Below, one piece after another: positions 9,801-18,745 of a stretch of DNA of 64,000 nt. The notes under the pieces were generated by a model. That model ran no database searches and was not told the origin of the DNA. It saw only the letters and a list, made by a program, of their open reading frames with translations. Position numbers and translations under genes: made by a program. Each line of letters starts with the position of its first letter. The stretch's first letter is position 1. Origin of the DNA: Shewanella sp. VB17 (lineage in GTDB: Bacteria > Pseudomonadota > Gammaproteobacteria > Enterobacterales > Shewanellaceae); contig NZ_JABRVS010000001.1 of the NCBI RefSeq assembly GCF_013248905.1, forward strand, positions 620,001-684,000, in the 5' to 3' direction.

Positions 9801-12800
9801 GGTTGATGGTATGGTTAATGGTTTCGTGCAAACTCTGTGTATGGAACAACCGCAGTGGCGGCCATGGAATATTGATCTGGATCCTCATAGCAGTTTGAAA
9901 GATAAAATGGCACAGGTTAATTTGCTACTGCGTGCTGATGATAATGAGAATCACCTGGCTTTTCGCCAGGGGCGTCGATATATCCGTCGGTTACTGCAGG
10001 CCGATAGAGTCATTTCGAAGTCGGTTGCTGTGCGTAGCGATCGTGCTTATTTAATCTCCGGTGGTCTGGGGGGGCTGGGGCTGGCCGTTGCTCGTTGGCT
10101 GGCACGAGCCGGTGCTGGTCAGATATTGTTAGTATCTCGCCGGGGACCAGAAGATGCCGATGTGTTAAGTACCATGAAGTTACTTGAAAAAGAGGGTGTA
10201 CCCTCGACATTAGTTTGTGCGGATATTGCTGATTTTGACCAGCTGCAAACTAGGGTGTCAGCCTCCATTCGTCTGCCGTTGGCCGGAGTTTTTCACGGGG
10301 CAGGACAATTGGCAGATGCCCCATTGCAGAATCTTAGTTTGATGCATTTTCAACAAGTGATGCAAACCAAAGTCACAGGTACTATCAATCTGCATCGGTT
10401 GTCGCAGGGTAAAGATATAGAGTTATTTGTTTTGTTTTCTTCCATTGCTAACCTAGTGGGCTCCGCTGGTCAGGCAAGTTATACCAGTGCAAATGGTTTT
10501 ACAGCCGCTTTGGGACGGGCCCGTTATGCTGCGGGATTACCTGCAACAGTGATTCATTGGGGACCATGGGCGAAAGTTGGTATGGCCAGTGACCCGCGTT
10601 TGCGCAGGAAAATAGAAAGTTCCGGTTTGAGAATGCTTGAGCCTTCTATTGCTCTTGCCGCTATGATTGATGCCTTGGCCAGTGGTCAAACGGAAGCTAT
10701 TATTGCACGCTTTGACTGGCAGCGTATCCGCGCTTATTTAGTTGAACGTGTTCCTTTACCTTTGTTGACTTATTTTACTGCTGAGACGACTGAAAATTTA
10801 CCAGATATTGATGACGATACGGCTCAATCATCAAGGGAACACAGGGATCTGACAAAGGAGCTGAAGCGTCAATCTGATACTGTTGCAATTAAACATTTGT
10901 CTAGTTATGTGGAAGAAACGGTACGTCAGGTGCTAGCTATTAATGCCACTGATGTTATTGATCATAAGCGTTCACTGCAAGATATGGGAATGGATTCGTT
11001 GCTGTCGGTAGAGCTGCGCAACAGGTTTGCGGCACAGTTGAAATTAAAGTTGCCGGTGTCGCTGATGTTTGACGAGCCAAGTATTTATGCTGTATCGCGC
11101 TTGTTGCTGACAGAGTTGCGCAAGCATAGCAGTACTTTTGATGCGACAGTACAAACAGAAGCAGTTGTTAGTTCAACTCTTAGTCTTGGCAATGCCGAAA
11201 GCAATAATACTGAAAATAACAGTGTTGACAGCAAGAGTCTCGAAACTAAAGGCGCGACACGGGTTAAAGAAAAGGCGGTATCTGGCCATTTTTCTGAATC
11301 GGATCTTTCAAGTAACGACGATATTGCCATCATTGGTTTGGGTTGTCGTTTGCCCGCTGGAGCCGATGGTATCGACGCTTTCTGGGATAAGTTAGTTGAA
11401 GGTGTTGATCTCGTACGACCTTTTGACGGCACACGCTGGGAGGTTAAGCGCTTTTTCTCTGAAGACGGTACTGAAAATGGTAAAATGTGCACTAATGATG
11501 GTGGTCAGATCACCAATGTGCACGGGTTTGATAATCGTTTTTTTGGTCTTAGCGATCGCGAGGCCGAATACATGGATCCGCAACAGCGGATGGCACTGGA
11601 AGTTGCATGGGAAACAATTGAGTCTGCAGCCTATACACCAGAGGCTTTGGCAGAGCAGGGCGGTGTATTTATCGGCCCTGGACCATCAGACTTTGCAGAT
11701 CTGTCACAGCGTCAAGCGAAAGCAATTACGGGATTAATGAGTCAGGGGCATCACATTAGTGCTATTCCTGGTCGTATTGCTTATCAGCTGAATTGGAAAG
11801 GGCCGTGCATGGCGATAGACACTGCCTGTTCGTCCTCTCTTGTCGCGGTTTTAATGGCTGCACAGCAATTACGTGAGGGGGAGTGCAACGTGGCGCTGGC
11901 TGGGGGGATAAACTTAATCCTTTCGCCAGCGAATAATATTGTTCAGTCCAAAGCCGGTATGTTGTCACCTAGTGGGCGTTGCCGGACATTTGATAGTGGT
12001 GCCGATGGTTATATTCGTTCTGAAGGTTGTGCCATGGTGCTGCTGAAACGTTTGTCTGAAGCTGAGGCTGATGGTGATGAGATTTGGGGGGTTATCAGGG
12101 GAGGTGCTGTTAATCAAAACGGTCAGGGGCAGAGTATGACTGCGCCAAGTGCACGCCAACAAGTCGTGCTAATTGAAAAAGCTTTGGCTAAGGCCAATTT
12201 ATCCGCATCAAAAATTAGTTATGTCGAAGCTCATGGCACCGGGACTCAACTTGGAGACCCCATCGAAATGTCAGCCCTCAAGCAAACCTATGGTGTCGGT
12301 CATGATGCTGATAATCCGCTTTATATCGGTGCCGTAAAGAGTAATTTAGGGCATACAGAAAGTGCTGCCGGTGCGGTTGGTTTACTGAAAGTTTTATTGA
12401 TGATTAAGCACCGACGGATCCCTCCAAATTTACATTTATCAGAACTAAATCCACTATTAGAAATCGACTCTCAGGCCATTCGTATTCCAACTTCGCCAAT
12501 ACCGCTGGAGTCATCATCAGAGGATGAACTTGTCTGTGCAGTGAGTTCTTTTGGCTTTAGTGGCACCAATGCACATGTGATTGTTGCTGCACATGACAAT
12601 ATTGACAGTAATGTCAGTGAGCCATTTTCTGATGGCCATATTTTTTGTTTATCGGCACGAACCTTGTCTGCCCTGACAAGGTTAAATCAACGCTACCTCG
12701 ATGATTTACAAGGCCCATCAGGTAAAGAAAATGGAGACTCTGTTTTAGGCGATATTTGTTATTCCACCCTGGTTGGCCGTTGCCGCCATGAATATGCTTT

Positions 12801-13566
12801 GTGTCTTTATCCGCAAAGTTATAACGATCTGATTTCTCAGTTACGTGACTTGGCACTGGCTTTAAATAACAAGCAAGCTTCGTTATCTCAGCCGATTGAG
12901 CAAGTTGTTTTCTGCTTGAAACTGACTGATAAGTTGCCGTCGTTGGACAGTATTGCCTGGCGTGGTCAACATCGATTTGTTGAAGCTTTGCAAGAGGCAC
13001 AAAAAGCGATACATGATCACACGGGTCATGAAGTTGTGGTGCAGGATCAAGATAGCAGGGTGGCACAGGGCACACTGGCCTGGTTTTGTGTGCACTATGC
13101 CACCATACGATACCTGATGTTACTGGGCGTACAACCAGACAAAGTCTTGTATCAAGGTGATATGTGGTTGGTGGCTGCGGTACTTTGGCGCGAAGTTAGC
13201 TGGGGAAATGCCATCGATCAGCTGTTACATGGCACAGAGCAAGCGCCGCAACAACTGGGACGAATACCTCTTGAAGCCACCGAGTTATCCGGGGGGGTTT
13301 TGTCTTTGCAAAGCGCAGATTGCCAGAGTCACACTTGGCTCGACGCCTCTGTCGGCTTGAATGAAATGAGCTGGCGAAATGCTCTGGGGTCGCTTTGGGC
13401 TGGGGGGCGGGAAGTTGACTGGTCGGTATATTTCGAGCAGAACAACTATCGACGTCGAGTTTTACCAACCTATCCATTTGAACGCCGTGATTGTTCGAGA
13501 CCGCATGGTCTGGTTAGTGGTGAACGGACCGTTAGCCAGTTGCTTGAGGAATTATTCACCGAATAA
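6853..13566 (+). CDS. Modular PKS, module 2 (KS-AT°-KR-ACP) and front half of module 3 (KS-AT°)
   Basis: The start ATG overlaps the preceding stop (ATGAGTGA). An N-terminal docking helix (LSKNQLLALAL) comes first. Module 2: KS 6990-8290 with Cys-His-His intact; an AT-like region 8320-9300 in which GHSxGE is replaced by GTDLVGK, so it is catalytically dead; post-AT linker LPTYAFQRRRYW; KR structural part then catalytic part (about 9990-10760; SGGLGGLG, SxYxN, LAD, predicted hydroxyl); ACP (GMDSLL near 10996). Module 3 starts with KS (11320-12600) and a second dead AT (12620-13480; QGDMWLVA at the active site), then ends after LPTYPFERR with a short docking tail. The KR-ACP of module 3 lies in the next gene, so the module is split. 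Extender units for both modules must come from an AT acting in trans. Confidence 0.94.
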   Translation: MSDFGPWQSDYLKRLAKLSKNQLLALALKQKKQLVNLDEQPSQADEPIAIVGVGCRFPGGVTDPDRFWELLQSSNSAISEMSDERWNMSAFYDPDPEAGGKIHTRAMGLLDQVDQFDTDFFSISPREAESMDPQQRLLLEVSWEAIESSGHSCAELDSQSVGVFIGMMNKDYLHLNGPDMIGDTAKHSPYYASGEAFSVDAGRLAYFLGLRGPCMTVDTACSSSLISVHLACQSLLKGESKVALAGGSSLILAPEASIVSSNARMLSPTGQCWSFDERADGYVRSEGCAVLVLKRLSQAKADGDPILAAISATSVNHNGRSQGLTAPSSAAQVQLMQTALDHARLDPAQVQFIEAHGTGTPLGDPIEMNSIQATYGRDRNPKTPLWIGSVKALLGHTEACAGIAGLLKLALCVSKNHIVPQRNFSRLNPHISLQDGVEIAVDDQSWQAGETDQDSQKLRYGAVNSFGFSGSNAHAIVRNVPLKSVAVTWRGPKILVISGATQKALHALMVRYREYLSDESIDLQALTYTSQVGRNHFRERVALVADSIAEMREALVNALPGIADEQDNARCQLESSQGVLLVLADLGNKAQSLIQQLLTSSSTFTQYFKEMSAQAPDYMQLSDNGETGNNDQDSASLSYLIHCAAYKTILAAGVHLTAVTGTDLVGKLAAASAAGILSISQGLAFLRQSSKRKALLESWHLLPPTIAVIDAESGASRIETCQDHIALDTWLQASPLEPLLVTDESRQWLCLAIGGSPRVSAAVSSLILLFEGSQDIGTWDSALALLYGTGLDLNWASLYGTVRPQRLVLPTYAFQRRRYWPNNEKVKQLQHVSADDCCRYVMEWQEQAELSTLPILSRPFLVLVEQAVLSDDAGMELPNQWQSLAEGWWQKASVVEVLAGLDIHRFNKPLDLLIWLAPVTSFSMGWTDDAKQQIAIVKAAEQRAQVLLNISQALLELGYIAELRLGFITEGVESITGHTVVNMVDGMVNGFVQTLCMEQPQWRPWNIDLDPHSSLKDKMAQVNLLLRADDNENHLAFRQGRRYIRRLLQADRVISKSVAVRSDRAYLISGGLGGLGLAVARWLARAGAGQILLVSRRGPEDADVLSTMKLLEKEGVPSTLVCADIADFDQLQTRVSASIRLPLAGVFHGAGQLADAPLQNLSLMHFQQVMQTKVTGTINLHRLSQGKDIELFVLFSSIANLVGSAGQASYTSANGFTAALGRARYAAGLPATVIHWGPWAKVGMASDPRLRRKIESSGLRMLEPSIALAAMIDALASGQTEAIIARFDWQRIRAYLVERVPLPLLTYFTAETTENLPDIDDDTAQSSREHRDLTKELKRQSDTVAIKHLSSYVEETVRQVLAINATDVIDHKRSLQDMGMDSLLSVELRNRFAAQLKLKLPVSLMFDEPSIYAVSRLLLTELRKHSSTFDATVQTEAVVSSTLSLGNAESNNTENNSVDSKSLETKGATRVKEKAVSGHFSESDLSSNDDIAIIGLGCRLPAGADGIDAFWDKLVEGVDLVRPFDGTRWEVKRFFSEDGTENGKMCTNDGGQITNVHGFDNRFFGLSDREAEYMDPQQRMALEVAWETIESAAYTPEALAEQGGVFIGPGPSDFADLSQRQAKAITGLMSQGHHISAIPGRIAYQLNWKGPCMAIDTACSSSLVAVLMAAQQLREGECNVALAGGINLILSPANNIVQSKAGMLSPSGRCRTFDSGADGYIRSEGCAMVLLKRLSEAEADGDEIWGVIRGGAVNQNGQGQSMTAPSARQQVVLIEKALAKANLSASKISYVEAHGTGTQLGDPIEMSALKQTYGVGHDADNPLYIGAVKSNLGHTESAAGAVGLLKVLLMIKHRRIPPNLHLSELNPLLEIDSQAIRIPTSPIPLESSSEDELVCAVSSFGFSGTNAHVIVAAHDNIDSNVSEPFSDGHIFCLSARTLSALTRLNQRYLDDLQGPSGKENGDSVLGDICYSTLVGRCRHEYALCLYPQSYNDLISQLRDLALALNNKQASLSQPIEQVVFCLKLTDKLPSLDSIAWRGQHRFVEALQEAQKAIHDHTGHEVVVQDQDSRVAQGTLAWFCVHYATIRYLMLLGVQPDKVLYQGDMWLVAAVLWREVSWGNAIDQLLHGTEQAPQQLGRIPLEATELSGGVLSLQSADCQSHTWLDASVGLNEMSWRNALGSLWAGGREVDWSVYFEQNNYRRRVLPTYPFERRDCSRPHGLVSGERTVSQLLEELFTE

Positions 13567-13606
13567 TTTATTAACGGAATAAGATGTTGGCCCGACAGGG
13601 TCAGCG

Positions 13607-13612
13607 AAGGAG
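13607..13612 (+). promoter_or_regulatory. Ribosome binding site that decides the next PKS start
   Basis: AAGGAG directly abuts the ATG at 13613, leaving no spacer. The GTG at 13619, two codons later, has a 6-nt spacer and is the better start. Confidence 0.6.
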
Positions 13613-13618
13613 ATGGAA

Positions 13619-16600
13619 GTGCCTTATTTTCGCGATCAAATACATAATCTGACTAAGTCTCAATTGTGTGAATTAGCGGTTACCCTGCGTGAAGAAATTT
13701 TGCAGTTAAGACCGGATGAAAGCGTCGATGTACCGGTATACCAAGCGCATTGGCAAACAGAGTCTTTACGGAGTAAAGAGCAGATGTTGGTCCCTTTGCG
13801 AGTGTTATTGCTGACCGATAACGAAGCGCCACCGGAAATTGATCCGGGCGGAGCTTTTCAATTACAGCACATGGTGCTTGACCCTTGTTGGGGCTGGGCG
13901 CCGGAGAGAATGGCTGAGCATTTGCAAAATCATATGCGCGAGTGTGATGTTATTGCTTACTTTGCCCCCGCTGGTTCAGCGCTTATGTCGGTTACGGATA
14001 CCACATTAGAGATGTTGGGTAGATGGTGTACTGCTATGGCATTGGCTGCGGCCTTGGCTGAAATTGAACGACCACCTAAGTTGTGGCTGATTACGCGCTA
14101 TGGTCAGTCCCTGCCGGACGATGAGGTGGATGTCGATGTTGGACAGTCTCCGTTGATTGGTTTGGGGAAAACTTTGTCATTGGAGTTGCCACTTGTTTGG
14201 GGCGGATGTATTGATATCGATCATTCGCGAACATCATTGGCACAGGCACTGATGGAAATTGTTAGCGAAAATGCAGATGAGGAGGTGGCGTACCGAGAGG
14301 GACTTCGTTATGTTCCTGTGCTGCAGCGTGTTCGAACATCAGCACTTTCCCCTTCTGTTCCTGTGCGTTTACGACCTGATGCGTCTTATTTGGTCACAGG
14401 GGGGATGGGGGGAATTGGTCGTCTGGTGGTAGAGCATTTATTGGTACATGGAGTGTCCCGGGTTGTGGTGTTTGGGCGTAGGGGGGTTGAAGTACCTGAA
14501 TATGCTCAGATCCTGGCGCACTGGCGGCAAAGTTATCCCCACGCTAAGGTTGAGCTGTTACAGGTTGATCTTGGTGACATGGCGGCTGTAAAGCAGGCTA
14601 TGACTGAATTGCGCCTGCGAGGTCCAGCCCTAAAAGGTCTTTTTCATGTTGCAGGCAGCAGTCAGCAGGTGCCATTAACTAAGCTTAATCGTGAACATAT
14701 TGACAGTATGATGCGTGCCAAGGCATTCGGAGCCTTGTTTCTGGATGCTTTAACCCAGGAAGATGCATTGGACTTTCAAGTTTATTTTTCCTCTATCTCC
14801 GGTTGTTGGGGGGCTGCCTCGCTGGCTCCTTATGCTATGGCGAATCGCTTCCTTGACGCTTTAAGTGCACGCCGTAATCGTTGTGGGCAGGTAACACGTA
14901 GCATTGCCTGGGGTCCTTGGGCTAGTGTAGGTATGGTCGTCGACCAGCAACAGGAATCTTTTGCCGATTTAGGGTTTTTTTTGCTTGATCCGGCGGTGGC
15001 CATAGGAATGCTCAATCAATTGATTAATACCGATTGTGCCCAGGTACAGGTTGTCGATGTGAACTGGCAACATTATGCTCAGCACTTAGCTATTGATAAA
15101 CACCTCCATTGGTTTAGAGATTTGATTGGTGCTCCATCCTCGGCCGCGACGAATACCTTGGTGAAACAAGCTACTGAAGATTTTTCGAATCAGCAGCAGG
15201 CACTTGATGTGTTATTTGCCATGGTCAATGAATTATTGGGGGAGCAACTTCCAGAGGATGCAGCACTGCGGCCAACACGAGAGCTGGGATTAACCTCCAT
15301 TGTCAGTGTGGAGCTGAGTCAGAAAGTCCGTCAGCGTTTGGGTATAACATGTCGCCCTACTTTGATTTACGACTACGCCAATTTGAGTGAGATGGCTCAG
15401 GATTTTAGCGAAAAATGGTCACAAGCTAATGTTATTGAGGCAGAGCAGGTTTTAGCTAATGATATTACCGTCACTGACAATGCCCAGGAAGAGCATAGTA
15501 TTGCCATTATTGCTATGGCCTGTCAGTTGCCCGGTGCTGATACACCAGAAGCATTGTGGGCTATGATGGATCAGGCTATCAGCACCGGAGAAGACGGCAT
15601 AGACCATGCGCCAGCTCATCGCTTTGATCTGGAACGCTACAGTGCTGCGGGTGATGTGGCTGGAAAAGCTTACAGCTTGGCGGGCGGATTTCTTGATGAC
15701 ATCACAGGCTTTGATCATACACTCTTTCAGTTGTCCCATGGCGAAGCCAGCCTTATGGATCCTCAGCAGCGACTTGCATTGGAAACTACATGGCGAGCGT
15801 TAGAAGACGCCGGCATAGATCCCGCTGTCTTGTTGAAGGGGGGCTCTGCGGATATTCCAGACACAGGCGTATTTTTTGGTATCGGGCAAAATGAATATGG
15901 CCCGTTATGTCGTGCCTCGATTGACAGTAAATACGCAGGTCTGATGCCTACCGGACAATCCATGAACCTTATTGCGGGCAGGATTGCCCATCTATTTGGC
16001 TTACAGGGACCGGCGATAGCCTATGATACGGCTTGCTCATCCTCACTGGTGGCGCTGGATGCTGCGGTACATCACTTGCGTAGCGGAAAGAGCTCAATGG
16101 CGGTTGTCGGCGGGGCTAACGCATTGGTTTCGCCAGAAAGCTTTGTATTGCTCTCTAAGGCACAGGCACTGTCAAAGCAAGGGCGCGGTGCAGCATTTGA
16201 TGCTCGTGCTGATGGTTATGTTCGCTCTGAAGGATGTGTTGTCTTGGTGCTTAAACGCTTATCTGAAGCTCGTGCTGACAAAGATACCATACATGGCATT
16301 ATCCGAGGCAGTGCGGTCAATCATGATGGCCGAAGTAGTGGTTTAACTGCCCCTAATGGCCGATCGCAGGAGCAAGTGATACAAGCTGCTTTGAAAGATG
16401 CGGGTATCGCGGCGGCAGAGGTGGCGTTGGTAGAGGCTCATGGTACCGGTACTTCTCTTGGGGATCCTATTGAATATCATGCATTGCGTGCAGCGTATGC
16501 AGATGGTGTAGCGCGTACAACACCTTTGCAATTAGGTACTGTCAAATCTTTTATTGGTCATACTGAAGCAACTTCTGGTTTGGCCGGGCTATTGAAACTG

Positions 16601-18745
16601 GTGCTGAGCTTGCGTAAACGCATAATGCCTGGTCAACTTCACTATCACAACATCAATCCCTATATTGATGTTAGTGACGGAATAAATATTCCCCGAGAGA
16701 CCAAGCCTTTAGCTGAAGTGGATAGACTGTATGGAGCCGTCAGTTCATTTGGTTTTAATGGCACCAACGCTCATGCCATTATTGAACGGGGAGATGGCAA
16801 TAGCTCTTGTGCTTTGCCGCCTCACCCTTTTCAGCGCGTACGCTGTTGGTATAGTGAGCGTCCGCTGAGCGCCTGTAGCGGACTCGCTCAGGTATTTGCA
16901 TCACTGCCGGTAAAGACAAGTCAACCCCTATGTTATAGCAAGCAGTGGCAACCAGCTATTGACGGGCCGAAGGTGAGTGCAGTTAAAATTTTGCTGCTAT
17001 ACCAGAAGGGGGCAGAGGCACTTTGCCGACAATGGCGAGAGGCACTCTCTGCTTATGGTGTGTTGTTAGTTGAGGCTTGTTGTGACCAGATAGCGACACT
17101 GGACGGATACTTTGACAGAACAATATTGTGTTTGGCTGAATTGCCGATATTGAAAGAAAGATCTCTTGATTCACAATGGCTTGAACCCTTGTCATTAGCT
17201 TGGCAGGATTTGGCCAGCCTTGTCCGCGCACCGTTTACAATTGGACATTTATTAGTATGCGACGGGAGTAATGGTGAGGTAAAAGCAAGCTCTTGCTGGT
17301 CTACTGTATTGTCATCTTGCATCAAGGAACGTCAGGGTTTTAGTGCGACTCTAATAAGTTGTGATGCTGAAGCATTGATACAATTACCAGGACATTTGAA
17401 CGGATTACTTACTACACGGGAGCCAGAATACTTATTATCTGGTGAGCGGGCTAGTGTCGCGCGTTTGACTGAGCTTAGTTTATCTTGCGCTGTTGGAAAG
17501 TGGGCGCTGTCAGCCGAGCGCTGTTACTTGGTGACTGGCGGTTTGGGCGGGGTAGGAGCGCATGTTATTCACTGGTTACTGCGCTGTGGTGTCAGGCATA
17601 TCATCAACCTCAATCGCCGTCCTCCTGATGCTGAACAGAGTGAAAAGCTACTGCGTTTGGAGCGTGAGTTTGGTGCAAAAATTCATGCTTTGACGGTTGA
17701 GCTTGCCTCGCTGGAAATGGTGCAAGAGGTGCTGGACAGTACTTTGGCTGATGTTCCGCCGTTGGATGGTGTTTTTCATTGTGCAGGTACCCTTGAACAA
17801 GGGAAGTTTGATCATCACGCCTGGTCGCAGGTGAGTGGGATGTTGCATGCTAAAGGCATGGGAACTTGGAATCTTCATTTAGCGACACGTCAGCAACGGC
17901 TAAGTTATTTTGTCGTATTTTCTTCATTAGTTGTATCACTGGGGCAAGTCGGGCAATCAGGTTATGGCTTGGCCAATGCCTTGGCAGAACGTTTGGTGTT
18001 GCATCGTCGTGCACAGGGGTTGCCTGGTCTGTCGGTGCAATGGGGGCCATGGTCCGGTGGCGGCATGGCGAGCCGGGGGGGAGAAGGGTTGGCAGCCCAT
18101 TATCGTCATTTAGGGGTAGCAATGCATGGTGGCGATGAATATCTGGGTACCTTGGCGAAATTATTGTTGGCTAGTTCAGAAATAGCTGATTTTCCTGCTC
18201 AAGTGGCTGTGTGTGAAATTGATTGGGAAGGTTATATATCCACGACTACAGCGAGTCAACTTTGTGCCGATCTGGTGCCATCCAAAGCTGGAGTTTTGAC
18301 AGAAAAGAACCTAGAGGAAGTTGAGCAAATATCGCTGAACTCTCATTTGGCTGCCGTAGCACCAGAGCGTCGGATGCGCCTGCTGCGCGAGCGTCTTAAA
18401 TACATGGTAAGTGAGTGCTTGGGGCAAACAAGTACCCAAACGATCACCGATGCGAGTGGTTTTGCCGAGCTGGGTATAGATTCGCTGCATTCGATGATTT
18501 TGCATAAACAACTTGAAAAGGAATTGGCTAGCTCATTACCACAGACTATTGCTTTTGATCACCCCACCATAGCGGCATTGGCCGATTTTCTTGCCAATGG
18601 TTTGCTCAATTCATTATTTTCTTCGTTATCGTTACAAGCCCAAGTGAACCAAGACACAGACGATGAGGGGATGGGAGATTACAGCGAAGATGAGTTGGCG
18701 CAAATTTTAACCGAAGAGATTGAACGTCTGGAGGATATTTCGTGA
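13619..18745 (+). CDS. Modular PKS, back half of module 3 (KR-ACP) and module 4 (KS-KR-ACP, AT deleted)
   Basis: GTG start chosen from the Shine-Dalgarno spacing (13613 ATG is the alternative). The N-terminal docking segment (LTKSQLCELA) is followed directly by a KR, not a KS, so this completes the module begun on the previous protein. KR structural part 13720-14370, catalytic part 14380-15090: SxYxN is present, the LDD motif is missing and a Trp (GCWGAA) precedes the catalytic Tyr, which are features of A-type KRs. ACP near 15190-15410 (GLTSIV). Module 4 KS 15500-16790 is intact. The protein then goes straight into the post-AT linker (LPPHPFQRVRCW, near 16820) with no AT at all. KR 16890-18260 (TGGLGGVG, SxYxN; LEQ instead of LDD) and ACP (GIDSLH) follow. 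The acidic docking tail ends in a 4-nt GTGA overlap with the next gene. Confidence 0.93.
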   Translation: MPYFRDQIHNLTKSQLCELAVTLREEILQLRPDESVDVPVYQAHWQTESLRSKEQMLVPLRVLLLTDNEAPPEIDPGGAFQLQHMVLDPCWGWAPERMAEHLQNHMRECDVIAYFAPAGSALMSVTDTTLEMLGRWCTAMALAAALAEIERPPKLWLITRYGQSLPDDEVDVDVGQSPLIGLGKTLSLELPLVWGGCIDIDHSRTSLAQALMEIVSENADEEVAYREGLRYVPVLQRVRTSALSPSVPVRLRPDASYLVTGGMGGIGRLVVEHLLVHGVSRVVVFGRRGVEVPEYAQILAHWRQSYPHAKVELLQVDLGDMAAVKQAMTELRLRGPALKGLFHVAGSSQQVPLTKLNREHIDSMMRAKAFGALFLDALTQEDALDFQVYFSSISGCWGAASLAPYAMANRFLDALSARRNRCGQVTRSIAWGPWASVGMVVDQQQESFADLGFFLLDPAVAIGMLNQLINTDCAQVQVVDVNWQHYAQHLAIDKHLHWFRDLIGAPSSAATNTLVKQATEDFSNQQQALDVLFAMVNELLGEQLPEDAALRPTRELGLTSIVSVELSQKVRQRLGITCRPTLIYDYANLSEMAQDFSEKWSQANVIEAEQVLANDITVTDNAQEEHSIAIIAMACQLPGADTPEALWAMMDQAISTGEDGIDHAPAHRFDLERYSAAGDVAGKAYSLAGGFLDDITGFDHTLFQLSHGEASLMDPQQRLALETTWRALEDAGIDPAVLLKGGSADIPDTGVFFGIGQNEYGPLCRASIDSKYAGLMPTGQSMNLIAGRIAHLFGLQGPAIAYDTACSSSLVALDAAVHHLRSGKSSMAVVGGANALVSPESFVLLSKAQALSKQGRGAAFDARADGYVRSEGCVVLVLKRLSEARADKDTIHGIIRGSAVNHDGRSSGLTAPNGRSQEQVIQAALKDAGIAAAEVALVEAHGTGTSLGDPIEYHALRAAYADGVARTTPLQLGTVKSFIGHTEATSGLAGLLKLVLSLRKRIMPGQLHYHNINPYIDVSDGINIPRETKPLAEVDRLYGAVSSFGFNGTNAHAIIERGDGNSSCALPPHPFQRVRCWYSERPLSACSGLAQVFASLPVKTSQPLCYSKQWQPAIDGPKVSAVKILLLYQKGAEALCRQWREALSAYGVLLVEACCDQIATLDGYFDRTILCLAELPILKERSLDSQWLEPLSLAWQDLASLVRAPFTIGHLLVCDGSNGEVKASSCWSTVLSSCIKERQGFSATLISCDAEALIQLPGHLNGLLTTREPEYLLSGERASVARLTELSLSCAVGKWALSAERCYLVTGGLGGVGAHVIHWLLRCGVRHIINLNRRPPDAEQSEKLLRLEREFGAKIHALTVELASLEMVQEVLDSTLADVPPLDGVFHCAGTLEQGKFDHHAWSQVSGMLHAKGMGTWNLHLATRQQRLSYFVVFSSLVVSLGQVGQSGYGLANALAERLVLHRRAQGLPGLSVQWGPWSGGGMASRGGEGLAAHYRHLGVAMHGGDEYLGTLAKLLLASSEIADFPAQVAVCEIDWEGYISTTTASQLCADLVPSKAGVLTEKNLEEVEQISLNSHLAAVAPERRMRLLRERLKYMVSECLGQTSTQTITDASGFAELGIDSLHSMILHKQLEKELASSLPQTIAFDHPTIAALADFLANGLLNSLFSSLSLQAQVNQDTDDEGMGDYSEDELAQILTEEIERLEDIS

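Noticed and set aside
12614..13075. 153-aa minus-strand ORF
   Set aside because: Shadow of the dead AT region of module 3; composition is that of a reversed coding strand.
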